A stretch of 64,000 nt of DNA, from contig CANLVO010000001.1 in the NCBI GenBank assembly GCA_947494645.1, forward strand, positions 124,001 through 188,000. Reading direction: 5' to 3'. The translations under genes and the position numbers were made by a program. A model generated the notes under the pieces. It was given only the letters and a program-made list of their open reading frames with translations. It was not told where the DNA came from and did no database searches. Position 1 is the stretch's first letter. Every line of letters starts with the position of its first letter. This DNA is from an uncultured Litoreibacter sp. (GTDB lineage: Bacteria; Pseudomonadota; Alphaproteobacteria; Rhodobacterales; Rhodobacteraceae). Positions 16,143 to 25,271 of the stretch are shown here, piece by piece.

Positions 16143-17420
16143 ATGTCTCTCACCCAAACCGCCATCGACATTCTCGCCCGCAATGACCGCGGCGGGTTCA
16201 CGATCCCCACGGCGGGGCTTTACCCTTATCAATGGAACTGGGACAGCGCATTCGTGGCGCTGGGCATCGCGACCTATGACATGGACCGCGCCTGGGGAGA
16301 GATCACGTCGCTGATCGAAGGCCAATGGCCCGACGGCATGATCCCGTCGATCATCTTCCGCAGCGATGACCCGGACTATTTCCCCGGCCCGTCGCGCTGG
16401 GGCAAGACGCCCGGGCCGATCCCATCAACGGGCATCTCGCAGCCGCCCGTGCTGGCCACCATCGTGCGCAAGCTGACCCAGACTGGCACCGGGCTGGACC
16501 ACAACCGCCGCGCACAGGTGTTTGACGCTATGTTCAAATGGCACAAATGGTGGCACGAGGCCCGCACCGTGGACGGCATCGTCGCGACTGTGCATCCATG
16601 GGAGACCGGGCGCGACAATTGCCCCGAATGGAATATCGGGCTGGAGGCCATGCAAAGCGCCTCCGATCTGGCGCCCTACACGCGCATGGACAACAAACAT
16701 GTCGACCCGAGCTTCCGGCCCAGTCAGGAGCAATATGACAAATACCTCACCATCGTGCAGTTCGGCGACAGCGTCGGCTGGGACCAGCGCCGCCTGACCG
16801 ATGAAGGCCCGTTCCTGATGGCCGATCCCAACCTCCATTTCGTGCTTTTGCGTGCTGACAAGGACCTGCGTGCCATCGCTGTGTCGCTTGGCAAGCCGCA
16901 GGCGGTGTTGGAGCAGATCGACAGCTGGATCGCCAAGGCCGACACGGCAACAGACACCCTCTGGAACCCTGATCTCGGCGCGTTCACCGCCCGCGACATG
17001 CGCACCGGCACCTTTTCCAAAGGTTTCAGCAATTGCAGCGCTTTGTGCTTCTACGCTGACAGCGGCACGCCGCAGCAACGGGCCAAAACGCTGGAGCACA
17101 TGACGCGCATTGCCGCCAAGGTCGGCTACATGCTGCCCAGCTGGGACCCGGAGGCCCCTGATTTCGAGGCGCAGCGCTATTGGTGTGGGCCGCTCTGGCC
17201 GCAGATGAACTACATGACCGCGCTCGGCCTGTCAGAACAGGGCGAAGCCGAGATGGCAGGCCGGGTGCAAACCGATCTGTGCCGCGCGATTGAGAAAAGC
17301 GGCTTTTGGGAATGTTTCAACCCGCTGACCGGTGACGGTTGCGTGGGCAGTAACTTCTCCTGGACCGCCGCCGTCTGGCTGTCCTGGCAGCACGAAAACA
17401 AACTGAAAGGCGCGGCGTAA
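16143..17420 (+). CDS. GH63-type glycoside hydrolase (mannosylglycerate/glucosylglycerate hydrolase-like)
   Basis: A 425-residue cytosolic (no signal peptide) alpha/alpha6-barrel hydrolase. LYPYQWNWDSAFVALGIA, PSIIF and HPWETGRDNCPEWN (151-164, putative acid Asp158) match the GH63/MGH1 group that hydrolyses mannosylglycerate or glucosylglycerate. WECFNPLTGDG near the C-terminus holds Glu390 at the position of the catalytic base. The intracellular site means the intact glycoside is imported by the adjacent ABC system. The adjacent mannose/lyxose isomerase favours a mannoside. It starts three bases after the permease stop. Exact substrate is inferred. Confidence 0.87.
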   Translation: MSLTQTAIDILARNDRGGFTIPTAGLYPYQWNWDSAFVALGIATYDMDRAWGEITSLIEGQWPDGMIPSIIFRSDDPDYFPGPSRWGKTPGPIPSTGISQPPVLATIVRKLTQTGTGLDHNRRAQVFDAMFKWHKWWHEARTVDGIVATVHPWETGRDNCPEWNIGLEAMQSASDLAPYTRMDNKHVDPSFRPSQEQYDKYLTIVQFGDSVGWDQRRLTDEGPFLMADPNLHFVLLRADKDLRAIAVSLGKPQAVLEQIDSWIAKADTATDTLWNPDLGAFTARDMRTGTFSKGFSNCSALCFYADSGTPQQRAKTLEHMTRIAAKVGYMLPSWDPEAPDFEAQRYWCGPLWPQMNYMTALGLSEQGEAEMAGRVQTDLCRAIEKSGFWECFNPLTGDGCVGSNFSWTAAVWLSWQHENKLKGAA

Positions 17421-17444
17421 CGCCGCCCGAGGTAAGGAAAGAAC

Positions 17445-18497
17445 ATGGGGTCTATCAGCCTTCAATCGGTCGAAAAGTGGTTTGGCGAGGTTCAGGTCAT
17501 CAAGGGTGTCGATCTGGATATTCTGGACGGCGAGCTGATCATCTTCGTCGGCCCCTCGGGCTGCGGCAAATCCACGCTCCTACGCATGATCGCGGGGCTG
17601 GAGGAAACCAGCCGCGGCCAAATCTTGCTCGACGGTGAAGACGTCACCCACAAGGTCCCGTCAGAGCGGGAGCTGTCGATGGTGTTCCAGTCCTACGCGC
17701 TCTACCCCCACCTCTCGGTCGAGGAAAACATGGGCTTTGCGCTGATGACCGCCGGGGCCTCAAAGGCCGAGATCAGCGAAAAGGTGAACCACGCCGCCGA
17801 AACCCTGAAGCTGACAGATTACCTCGACCGCCGCCCGAAGGACTTGTCAGGCGGGCAGCGTCAGCGCGTGGCGATTGGCCGGGCGATCGTGCGCAAGCCC
17901 AAGGGCTTCCTGTTTGACGAGCCGCTCTCTAATCTCGACGCCTCTCTGCGTGTCGACATGCGGTTCGAGATCGCCCGGCTCCACAAGACGCTGGCCAGCA
18001 CGATGGTCTACGTGACCCACGATCAGGTAGAGGCGATGACGCTGGCCGACCGCATCGTGGTCCTCAAGGACGGGCAGATCATGCAGGTCGGCACTCCGCG
18101 CGAGCTCTATGAAAATCCCCAAAACGTCTTCGTGGCGCAATTCATCGGCAGCCCGAAAATGAACCTGATGCCCTGCGGCACAAGTGGCGACCAGTTCACC
18201 CTTGCAGGCGGCGGCACCGGCCCGTTGCAAGATGCGGGCCAAACGGGCGCAGTCCAGCTGGGCGCGCGCCCTGAACATATCGATGTGGTTGCCCCCGGCG
18301 CGGGGCAATGTGATGGTACGGTGCAGGTCAGCGAATATCTTGGCGCGGACTACTTCCACTACGTCGATTGCGGCCCGCTGGGTCTGATGACGGTGCGCAC
18401 CGCAGGGTCTGCCGAGGATCTGGAAGGCCAGACTGTGGGGTTGAAATTCGACATCAGCCGCCTGCATTTCTTCGGCGCGGACGACCAAAGAGTTTAG
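17445..18497 (+). CDS. ABC sugar transporter ATP-binding protein (MalK/UgpC type)
   Basis: A 350-residue ATPase with a nucleotide-binding domain (residues 1-235) followed by a MalK-like TOBE/OB regulatory domain. Walker [11 protein letters not shown]-loop [11 protein letters not shown], signature [14 protein letters not shown], Walker [12 protein letters not shown] and switch His in VTHDQVEAM are all intact. It forms the cytosolic motor dimer for the two permeases. SD-like AGGTAAGGAAAG precedes the ATG. It is in the operon between the hydrolase and the isomerase. Confidence 0.95.
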   Translation: MGSISLQSVEKWFGEVQVIKGVDLDILDGELIIFVGPSGCGKSTLLRMIAGLEETSRGQILLDGEDVTHKVPSERELSMVFQSYALYPHLSVEENMGFALMTAGASKAEISEKVNHAAETLKLTDYLDRRPKDLSGGQRQRVAIGRAIVRKPKGFLFDEPLSNLDASLRVDMRFEIARLHKTLASTMVYVTHDQVEAMTLADRIVVLKDGQIMQVGTPRELYENPQNVFVAQFIGSPKMNLMPCGTSGDQFTLAGGGTGPLQDAGQTGAVQLGARPEHIDVVAPGAGQCDGTVQVSEYLGADYFHYVDCGPLGLMTVRTAGSAEDLEGQTVGLKFDISRLHFFGADDQRV

Positions 18498-18506
18498 GGC
18501 AGACCC

Positions 18507-19199
18507 ATGAAGCGATCACTGATCAACGACATTCTGGCCGAGGCCGACGAGATGATGCGCCGCTTCGGCTTTGCGCTGCCGCCCTTTGCCTATTGGACGC
18601 CTGAGGAATTCAAGGCCAAGGCCCCCTCCGCCCGTCACGTCATCGACGCGCGCTGCGGCTGGGACATCACCGACTATGGCGCAGGCGATTTCGACAAAAT
18701 GGGCCTGTTCCTGTTCACCCTGCGCAACGGGCTCTTGTCCGACCTGCAAGGCGGCGGCGGCATGTGCTACGCCGAAAAGCTGCTGATCTCGCGCCGCGAC
18801 CAGCTGTCGCCAATGCACACCCATGTCATCAAGGCCGAGGATATCATCAACCGGGGCGGCGCTGATCTGGTGATCGAGCTGTTCGGCTCAGATGACAAAG
18901 GCAATTTTGCCGAAGATCGCGGCGGGCAGGTGATGTGCGACGGCATCCTGCGCGACTATGCGCCCGGCGAGAAGCTGGTGTTCAAACCCGGCGAAAGCGT
19001 CACCCTGCGCCCCGGCGACTGGCATGCGTTCTGGGGGGAGGGCGGCGACGTGCTTATTGGCGAGGTGTCCACCGTAAATGATGACGAGACCGACAACATC
19101 TTCCGCGAACCCATTGGCCGCTTTGCCACCATCGAGGAAGACGTGGCTCCGACCCATCTGCTGGTCAGCGACTATGCCGAATGGCTGGACAACGCGTAA
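18507..19199 (+). CDS. D-lyxose/D-mannose ketol-isomerase family protein
   Basis: A 230-residue cupin-fold sugar isomerase. It shows the family start (INDILAEADEMMRRFGFALPPFAYW), GMCYAEKLLISR and metal ligands in SPMHTHVIKAEDI plus GDWHAFW. Characterised members interconvert D-lyxose/D-xylulose and D-mannose/D-fructose with a divalent metal in the cytosol. As the last gene of the operon it would turn mannose released by the GH63 enzyme into fructose for central metabolism. It ends nine bases before the convergent sulfotransferase stop. Confidence 0.92.
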   Translation: MKRSLINDILAEADEMMRRFGFALPPFAYWTPEEFKAKAPSARHVIDARCGWDITDYGAGDFDKMGLFLFTLRNGLLSDLQGGGGMCYAEKLLISRRDQLSPMHTHVIKAEDIINRGGADLVIELFGSDDKGNFAEDRGGQVMCDGILRDYAPGEKLVFKPGESVTLRPGDWHAFWGEGGDVLIGEVSTVNDDETDNIFREPIGRFATIEEDVAPTHLLVSDYAEWLDNA

Positions 19200-19208
19200 A
19201 GCGCAGGC

Positions 19209-20027
19209 CTAATCGCCCAGCTTGGCATGGACCTCATCAAGGTCGATCTCCCCGATGGGCATCTTGTTGCCGGGGTCCTGCGCGTCATATTTGAACAGCT
19301 GAAAGTCGCGCTTGTAGATCTCGTAGACCAGATGCATCGACAGGTCGTCGAAATAATCCTCAATCGGATGCGCGCGTTTCGGGCCGTGGCCTTCGCTTTC
19401 GTTGAACCGCGGCACCGCTTCGATATCGACCTTCACAGGCGTCTCCACCGCGTCGAGCACGGATTTCATGCCGTCATTGAACGTCTCGGTGAAGAAGATG
19501 TTGTCGTAGCGCCCGCCATTCACGATGAAGGTGGAGATATGGCCCGACATGGCCGACCAATGGATATCGGGGTCCATCGGACGCCGCCAGCGGATGGTGT
19601 CGCGGGCAAACAGCAGGAAGCGGCGGAAGCTTTTGATCTGGTCGAACTCGAAGCCGCTGTCCGGATCACCCACCTCGATCCCGTATTTCTGCACCAACAG
19701 CGGCACCAGATTGCCCCGGTAGCGCTTGCCGTTGCGCTGGATGCCGCAGATCTTGTCAAAGAAGGAGGACAGGATGCGCCCATACGGGTTGCGCACGCAG
19801 GTAAAGGCGTAGCTTTCATGGCCCTTCACGTTGCGCTCGATCTTGGGCTGGCTGTCTTCCAGCGCCCATTTGTGCAGCTTGTCCTTGGCGTCGTGAATGT
19901 CGCCGTCAAAATAGCTGCCATGGTCCGAGTAATACATGATCTGGCCGATCGACGAGCAGGCGCATTTCGGCACCACGCGGTACACCATGCTTTCGCTTTC
20001 CGTCATCCAGGTGCCTGGAAATCCCAT
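19209..20027 (-). CDS. Sulfotransferase family protein (Sulfotransfer_2-like)
   Basis: A 272-residue protein with the two PAPS-binding signatures: VPKCACSSIGQIM (5'-phosphosulfate loop, with Lys) and CVRNPYGRILSSFFDK (3'-phosphate loop with Arg/Ser). The pattern fits the carbohydrate sulfotransferase family that moves sulfate from PAPS to sugars. There is no signal peptide or membrane helix. It is divergent from a GT14-type glycosyltransferase, so both may build a sulfated surface glycan. A later ATG (MVYRVV) is an alternative start and would leave the first loop nearer the N-terminus. Confidence 0.85.
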   Translation of the reverse strand: MGFPGTWMTESESMVYRVVPKCACSSIGQIMYYSDHGSYFDGDIHDAKDKLHKWALEDSQPKIERNVKGHESYAFTCVRNPYGRILSSFFDKICGIQRNGKRYRGNLVPLLVQKYGIEVGDPDSGFEFDQIKSFRRFLLFARDTIRWRRPMDPDIHWSAMSGHISTFIVNGGRYDNIFFTETFNDGMKSVLDAVETPVKVDIEAVPRFNESEGHGPKRAHPIEDYFDDLSMHLVYEIYKRDFQLFKYDAQDPGNKMPIGEIDLDEVHAKLGD

Positions 20028-20085
20028 AACGCCACTCGCTTCTCACTCAAACGGCATTTTGTTTACCGTTTCGACACAATTTCAG

Positions 20086-20136
20086 CCACATAACGACAGA
20101 GGGGCTGTTTATTCAACAGTCTCTGGGGTTATGTGG
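20086..20136. other. Long three-segment hairpin in divergent intergenic region
   Basis: Nested complementary arms: CCACATAAC (20086-20094) with GTTATGTGG (20128-20136); CAGAG (20097-20101) with CTCTG (20121-20125); CTGTT (20105-20109) with AACAG (20115-20119). This gives 19 pairs in three stems with small internal loops, in an otherwise AT-rich 154-base region between sulfotransferase and glycosyltransferase genes. It could be an operator or a structured leader of the GT14 gene, whose start is 46 bases on. Confidence 0.6.
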
Positions 20137-20181
20137 AGACGGTTAACAAAGTGATAAGCGACAGGTGGGTCCTTAATCCAG

Positions 20182-21759
20182 ATGGCAAAAATCGCATTCA
20201 TTTTGCTGTGTCACAAAGACCCCAAAGCCATCATCGAGCAGGCTGAACGGCTCACCGCTGCCGGCGACAGCATGGCGATCCATTTCGATGCCTCCTCGGA
20301 CGGGGCCGACTACGCCCAGATCAAGGCCGCTTTGGGCGACAACCCCAACGTTGCCTTCTCGAAAAAGCGCATCAAATGCGGCTGGGGGGAATGGTCGCTG
20401 GTGGAGGCCACCTTGCACGCGCTGCGCGCCGCAGTTGACGCGTTTCCAAGGGCCACGCATTTCTACATGCTCTCTGGTGACTGCATGCCCATCAAATCCG
20501 CCGAATACGTGCACGAGTTTCTCGACAGCCGGGACGCCGATTTTATCGAAAGCTTCGATTATTTTGCGTCAGACTGGATCAAGACCGGCATGAAGGAAGA
20601 CCGGTTGATCTACCGCCACTGGTTCAACGAGCGGGTCCGCAAGAAGCTGTTCTACGCGTCCTACCACGCCCAGAAACGGTTGGGGCTGACGCGCAAGATC
20701 CCCGAAGACCTGCAGATGATGATTGGCTCGCAATGGTGGTGCCTGCGGCGGCGCACGGTGGAATGGGTGCTCGATTTCGTGCAGGCCCGCCGCGATGTGA
20801 CGCGGTTTTTCAAAACGACATGGATCCCGGATGAGACCTTCTTTCAGACGCTGGTCCGCCATCTGGTCCCCTCAGCCGAGATCGAGACCCGGTCGCTGAC
20901 CTTCCTGATGTTCTCTGACTACGGAATGCCGGTCACTTTCTACAATGACCATTACGACTTGTTGCTGAGCCAGGATTACCTGTTCGCCCGCAAGATTTCC
21001 GGTGATGCGCTGGAGCTCAAGGCTGAACTGGGCGCGCTTTATGCCTCCGAGCGGATGGACTTTCAGACCTCGAACGAGGGCCAGACCCTGTTCAAGTTCC
21101 TCACCGGGCGTGGCCGGATCGGGCGCCGCTTCGGGCCGCGCTTCTGGGAGCGTCAGGCAAGTCTTGGCCGGGAACGCGAATTGCTGGTGATCGCCTGCAA
21201 GAAATGGCACGTCGCAAAGCGGTTGCTGCAGCGGGTGATGGAGCGCACAGATCTGCGCGGCACCGAATATCTGTTTGACGAGGAAGACACTCCGATGCCC
21301 GATCTGGGCGGCATCCAGACCACCCGCGACAAGCGCAGCCGGCATCACCGGGCGCTGCTGCGGCTGCTGTATGACCTTTACGACACCGACCGCATGGTGA
21401 TCTGCCTGGACCCGTCCAATCTGGACCTGCTGCGCGACCTGTTCGCCGACAGCGCCACCACCAAGCTGCTGGAGGTCGAATGCCGCTTTGGCGATGACTA
21501 CCTGCTGGGCCACGCGATGCGCGTCGGGCTGGCGGGCGAGATGACCCCGCAAGACACGATCAACAGGCTGCTCCCCACGGTGCGGCACAATTTCGAGTTC
21601 GAGGCCGACCAGATCCGGGACGCAGATTTCCCCAACACCTTCAAAATCAGCGAATATGAGGCGGGCGAGGGCAATATTGCCGCGCTGGCAGCCTTTTTGG
21701 ATGTTGCCGAAGGCGCAGCCCGCGATATTCTGGACGCCGACTACCTCTACGTGGATTGA
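20182..21759 (+). CDS. GT14-like beta-1,6-N-acetylglucosaminyltransferase (Branch) with C-terminal DUF5927-like region
   Basis: A 525-residue protein. Residues 1-270 resemble the core-2/I-branching (GT14) family: IAFILLCHKDPKAI, MAIHFDASSD, CGWGEWSLVEATLHAL, HFYMLSGDCMPIKS and IGSQWWCLRRRTVEWVL. This is the arrangement of bacterial Branch proteins thought to add GlcNAc or xylose to surface polysaccharides. The remaining 250 residues form a second domain seen with this family in Rhodobacteraceae (DUF5927-type); its function is unknown. No transmembrane segment is visible. It is paired divergently with a sulfotransferase. Confidence 0.85.
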   Translation: MAKIAFILLCHKDPKAIIEQAERLTAAGDSMAIHFDASSDGADYAQIKAALGDNPNVAFSKKRIKCGWGEWSLVEATLHALRAAVDAFPRATHFYMLSGDCMPIKSAEYVHEFLDSRDADFIESFDYFASDWIKTGMKEDRLIYRHWFNERVRKKLFYASYHAQKRLGLTRKIPEDLQMMIGSQWWCLRRRTVEWVLDFVQARRDVTRFFKTTWIPDETFFQTLVRHLVPSAEIETRSLTFLMFSDYGMPVTFYNDHYDLLLSQDYLFARKISGDALELKAELGALYASERMDFQTSNEGQTLFKFLTGRGRIGRRFGPRFWERQASLGRERELLVIACKKWHVAKRLLQRVMERTDLRGTEYLFDEEDTPMPDLGGIQTTRDKRSRHHRALLRLLYDLYDTDRMVICLDPSNLDLLRDLFADSATTKLLEVECRFGDDYLLGHAMRVGLAGEMTPQDTINRLLPTVRHNFEFEADQIRDADFPNTFKISEYEAGEGNIAALAAFLDVAEGAARDILDADYLYVD

Positions 21760-21774
21760 TGGAGCACCCGGAAC

Positions 21775-22146
21775 ATGGGCTTTCAGTATGACGACCAGAA
21801 TATCTTTGCCAAAATCCTGCGCGGCGAGATCCCCAATGACACGGTCTATGAGAGTGACCACGCGCTGGCCTTTCGCGATATCACCCCGCAAGCGCCCTGC
21901 CATGTGCTGGTGATCCCCAAAGGCCCTTACGTGTCGCTGGATCACTTCACGCAAGAGGCCTCAGAGGCGGAACTGGCCGGCTTCATGCGCGCCGTGGGCG
22001 AGGTCTGCCGCCTTGAAGGCGTCAGTGACAACGGATTCCGCGCCATTTCCAACGCGGGCGCCCATGGCGTCCAAGAGGTGCCGCATCTGCATGTCCATAT
22101 CATCGGCGGCCGGCCCCTAGGCCGGATGTTGGCACGCGAAACCTGA
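21775..22146 (+). CDS. HIT-family nucleotide hydrolase (histidine triad)
   Basis: A 123-residue Hint-type protein. The triad motif is HLHVHIIGG near the C-terminus, with the N-terminal NIFAKILRGEIPNDTVYE typical of the Hint branch. These cytosolic enzymes hydrolyse phosphoramidates and acyl-adenylates such as AMP-lysine; the physiological substrate is not settled. It lies 15 bases after the glycosyltransferase, probably co-transcribed by position only. Confidence 0.95.
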   Translation: MGFQYDDQNIFAKILRGEIPNDTVYESDHALAFRDITPQAPCHVLVIPKGPYVSLDHFTQEASEAELAGFMRAVGEVCRLEGVSDNGFRAISNAGAHGVQEVPHLHVHIIGGRPLGRMLARET

Positions 22147-22151
22147 CCTGA

Positions 22152-22190
22152 TTGAGCCGCGTGCCGCGGCGCATGATATTTGGTCTCCCT
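22152..22190. repeat. Dispersed intergenic element, copy 2
   Basis: TTGAGCCGCG, then GCCGCGGCGCATGA, then TTTGGTCTCCC resemble in order and spacing the element at 8411-8462. Directly after it, GCCGACCTGAGCCCCC and GTGGGCAGGTG form an imperfect GC-rich fold. It lies between the HIT and zinc-finger genes. The similarity was judged by eye. Confidence 0.35.
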
Positions 22191-22263
22191 TGCCGACCTG
22201 AGCCCCCTTGTGGGCAGGTGTGGCGCAGCTATGATGTGGCCCGACCAAAGTTGAGGAATCCCG

Positions 22264-22482
22264 ATGTCCCAGAACCCCGAAATCGACGCGCCTGAAACCG
22301 AAGTGGTCAGCCAATACCGCATCGCCTGCGACGGCGGCGACGGCGCTTTGGGCCACCCCCGCGTCTGGCTGCAAATCCCGCAAGATCTCGGTTGGGTCGA
22401 ATGCGGCTATTGCGACAAGCGCTACATCCATGCCGATCACGAGCAGGAGGTTCTGCGCAAAGGCGGCGCGGAGCGCACGTAA
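22264..22482 (+). CDS. Zinc-finger (CHCC) protein
   Basis: A 72-residue protein of the zf-CHCC family, related to the zinc-binding end of the NDUFS6 subunit of complex I. The ligand pattern is visible as ACDGG...[10 protein letters not shown]...[10 protein letters not shown] (Cys, His, Cys, Cys). Its stop codon shares the A of the polA start (TAATG), so it is translationally coupled to DNA polymerase I, a common arrangement in Rhodobacteraceae. Role outside complex I assembly is unknown. Confidence 0.92.
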   Translation: MSQNPEIDAPETEVVSQYRIACDGGDGALGHPRVWLQIPQDLGWVECGYCDKRYIHADHEQEVLRKGGAERT

Positions 22483-25271
22483 TGGCGTTCGGCAAGGGCT
22501 GCCATCTGCATCTGATCGACGGCTCGGCCTTCATCTTCCGCGCCTATCACGCGCTGCCGCCCCTGACCCGCAAATCCGACGGCCTTCCCATCGGCGCGGT
22601 TTCGGGCTTTTGCAACATGTTGCAACGCTACGTGGACGACAACGCAGGCCCCGACGCGCCAACCCATGTGGCGGTGATCTTTGACAAAGGCAGCCACACG
22701 TTCCGCAACGACATGTACGACCAGTACAAGGCCAACCGCGAGGCCATGCCCGAGGATCTGCGCCCGCAAATCCCGCTGACCCGTGACGCCACCCACGCCT
22801 TCAACATCGCCTGCGAAGAGATGGAGGGCTATGAGGCCGACGACATCATCGCCACCCTCGCCGTGCAAGCCCGTGCGTTGGGCGGACGCTGCACGATCAT
22901 TTCCTCGGACAAAGACCTGATGCAGCTGGTGGGCGGCGGCGTGGAAATGTTCGACGCCATGAAGAACAACCGCATCGACACAGAGGGTGTGGAGGCCAAA
23001 TTTGGCGTAGGCCCCGAACGGGTGATCGACGTGCAGGCCCTGGCGGGCGACAGCGTTGACAACGTGCCGGGGGCGCCGGGCATCGGCATCAAAACTGCCG
23101 CTTTGCTGATCAACGAATACGGCTCGCTGGAGGAACTTCTCGACCGCGCGGAAGAGATCAAACAGCCCAAGCGCCGCGAAACGCTGATCGAGCACCGCGC
23201 CCAGATCGAGCTGTCCAAGAAGCTGGTGACGCTGGACGAAAAGACCCCGATCACCTTCACCATCGACGATCTCGAAGTCCGCGAGCCGGACCCTGAGAAG
23301 CTGATGGCGTTCCTTGTCGAAATGGAGTTTCGCACGCTCACCAAACGCATTGCCGACCGGCTCGACGTCGAGGCCCCGGTCATTGAAGACGCCCCAGCCC
23401 CCGCCGCCGACGCGCCCGAGATGCCGGACCTCAAGGACGCCACCTACACCACAGTGCGCGACGCCGAGGCGCTGCAATCCTGGATCGACGCCATTTACGC
23501 TCGCGGCTATGTCGCCGTGGACACCGAAACCACTGGCCTCAACGAAATGACCGCCGATCTCGTCGGCATCTCGCTTTGCGTGGAACCCGGCGCGGCCTGC
23601 TATGTGCCGCTCGCCCATAAAGCGGGCGACGGCGACGGGCTTTTCGGCTCAGAAGAGCTGGCCGAAGGCCAGATGGATCTGGACGCGGCGCTGAAAATCC
23701 TGCGCCCGATGCTGGAAGACGACAGCATCGTGAAAATCGGCCAGAACATGAAATACGACGCAAAGATCTTCGCCCGTTACGACGTGAGTATCGCGCCTAT
23801 CGACGACACCATGCTGCTCAGCTACGCGCTGCATGCGGGCCTGCACAATCACGGCATGGACCGCCTGTCAGAGCAATATCTGGGCCACACACCGATCCCG
23901 ATCAAAGAGCTTATCGGCACCGGAAAATCCGCCATCACCTTCGACAAGGTCGCGATTGACACGGCCACGCCCTACGCCGCTGAGGATGCCGACATCACCC
24001 TGCGCCTGTGGAAGCTGTTCAAGCCGATGCTGCACGCCAAGCAGGTCACCACTGTCTATGAAACGCTGGAGCGCCCGCTGATCCCGGTGCTGGCCAAGAT
24101 GGAGATGAACGGCATCAAGGTCGACCGCGACACGCTGTCCCGCATGTCCAACGCCTTTGCCCAGAAAATGGCCGGGCTGGAGGCTGAAATCCACGAGCTC
24201 GCGGGCCAGAACTTCAACGTGGGCTCCCCCAAGCAGCTGGGCGAAATCCTCTTCGACAAGCTGGAACTGCCCGGCGGCAAGAAGGGTAAGACGGGGGCAT
24301 ATTCTACCGGTGTCGACATCCTCGAAGACCTCGCGACCGAGCATGAATTGCCGGGCCGGGTCCTCGATTGGCGCCAGCTCTCCAAGCTGAAATCCACCTA
24401 CACCGACGCGCTGCAAACCCATATCAACGCCGATACGGGTCGGGTGCATACAAGCTATTCCATCGCGGGGGCCAACACGGGCCGTCTCGCGTCTACCGAC
24501 CCGAACCTGCAAAACATTCCCGTCCGCTCAGAGGAAGGCCGCCGCATCCGCGAGGCCTTCGTGGCCGAGGAAGGCAATGTGCTGGTGTCCCTCGACTATT
24601 CCCAGATCGAGCTGCGCATCCTCGCCCATATCGCCGACATTCCCGCGCTGAAACAGGCCTTCAAGGACGGGCATGACATTCACGCCATGACCGCGTCGGA
24701 GATGTTCGACGTGCCTTTGGACGAAATGACCCCCGATGTCCGCCGGCAGGCCAAGGCGATCAACTTCGGGGTGATCTACGGCATTTCAGGCTTCGGGCTG
24801 GCCCGCAACCTGCGCATCCCGCGCAGCGAAGCGCAGGGCTTCATCGACCGCTATTTCGAACGTTTCCCCGGCATCAAGGATTACATGGACGAGACCGTGA
24901 AATTCGCCAAGGAACACAGCTACGTACAAACGCTGTTTGGCCGCAAGATCAACACGCCGGAGATCAACGCCAAAGGCCCGGGCGCGGGCTTTGCCAAACG
25001 CGCAGCGATCAACGCGCCCATTCAAGGCACCGCCGCCGACGTGATCCGCCGCGCCATGATCCGCATGCCGGACGCCATCAAAGACCTGCCCGCACGGATG
25101 CTGTTGCAGGTCCATGACGAGCTGATCTTTGAGGTTCCCGAAGACAGCGTCGACAAAACCATTGAGGTGGTCCGCGACGTCATGGAAAACGCGTCCGACC
25201 CGGCGGTGCGGTTCGACGTGCCGCTTGTGGTGGATGCGGGCCAAGGCACCAGCTGGGCGGAGGCACACTGA
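22482..25271 (+). CDS. polA: DNA polymerase I
   Basis: A 929-residue full three-domain polymerase. The N-terminal 5'-3' flap nuclease is about residues 1-290 (HLIDGSAFIFRAYHALPP, EADDIIATLA). The proofreading 3'-5' exonuclease keeps its acidic residues (VAVDTETTGL, GQNMKYDAKIF, YAAEDADITLR), so it is probably active. The polymerase domain has motif A (DYSQIELRI), motif B (RRQAKAINFGVIYG) and motif C (QVHDELIFEVP). It fills gaps in repair and removes Okazaki primers. The start at 22482 is the coupled ATG; an in-frame upstream start lies inside the zinc-finger gene. Confidence 0.98.
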   Translation: MAFGKGCHLHLIDGSAFIFRAYHALPPLTRKSDGLPIGAVSGFCNMLQRYVDDNAGPDAPTHVAVIFDKGSHTFRNDMYDQYKANREAMPEDLRPQIPLTRDATHAFNIACEEMEGYEADDIIATLAVQARALGGRCTIISSDKDLMQLVGGGVEMFDAMKNNRIDTEGVEAKFGVGPERVIDVQALAGDSVDNVPGAPGIGIKTAALLINEYGSLEELLDRAEEIKQPKRRETLIEHRAQIELSKKLVTLDEKTPITFTIDDLEVREPDPEKLMAFLVEMEFRTLTKRIADRLDVEAPVIEDAPAPAADAPEMPDLKDATYTTVRDAEALQSWIDAIYARGYVAVDTETTGLNEMTADLVGISLCVEPGAACYVPLAHKAGDGDGLFGSEELAEGQMDLDAALKILRPMLEDDSIVKIGQNMKYDAKIFARYDVSIAPIDDTMLLSYALHAGLHNHGMDRLSEQYLGHTPIPIKELIGTGKSAITFDKVAIDTATPYAAEDADITLRLWKLFKPMLHAKQVTTVYETLERPLIPVLAKMEMNGIKVDRDTLSRMSNAFAQKMAGLEAEIHELAGQNFNVGSPKQLGEILFDKLELPGGKKGKTGAYSTGVDILEDLATEHELPGRVLDWRQLSKLKSTYTDALQTHINADTGRVHTSYSIAGANTGRLASTDPNLQNIPVRSEEGRRIREAFVAEEGNVLVSLDYSQIELRILAHIADIPALKQAFKDGHDIHAMTASEMFDVPLDEMTPDVRRQAKAINFGVIYGISGFGLARNLRIPRSEAQGFIDRYFERFPGIKDYMDETVKFAKEHSYVQTLFGRKINTPEINAKGPGAGFAKRAAINAPIQGTAADVIRRAMIRMPDAIKDLPARMLLQVHDELIFEVPEDSVDKTIEVVRDVMENASDPAVRFDVPLVVDAGQGTSWAEAH

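Noticed and set aside
15198-16325. Minus-strand frame of 375 codons under the second permease
   Set aside because: Highly charged His/Glu/Asp/Gln composition typical of the reverse complement of a membrane-protein gene; no ribosome site and no family likeness.
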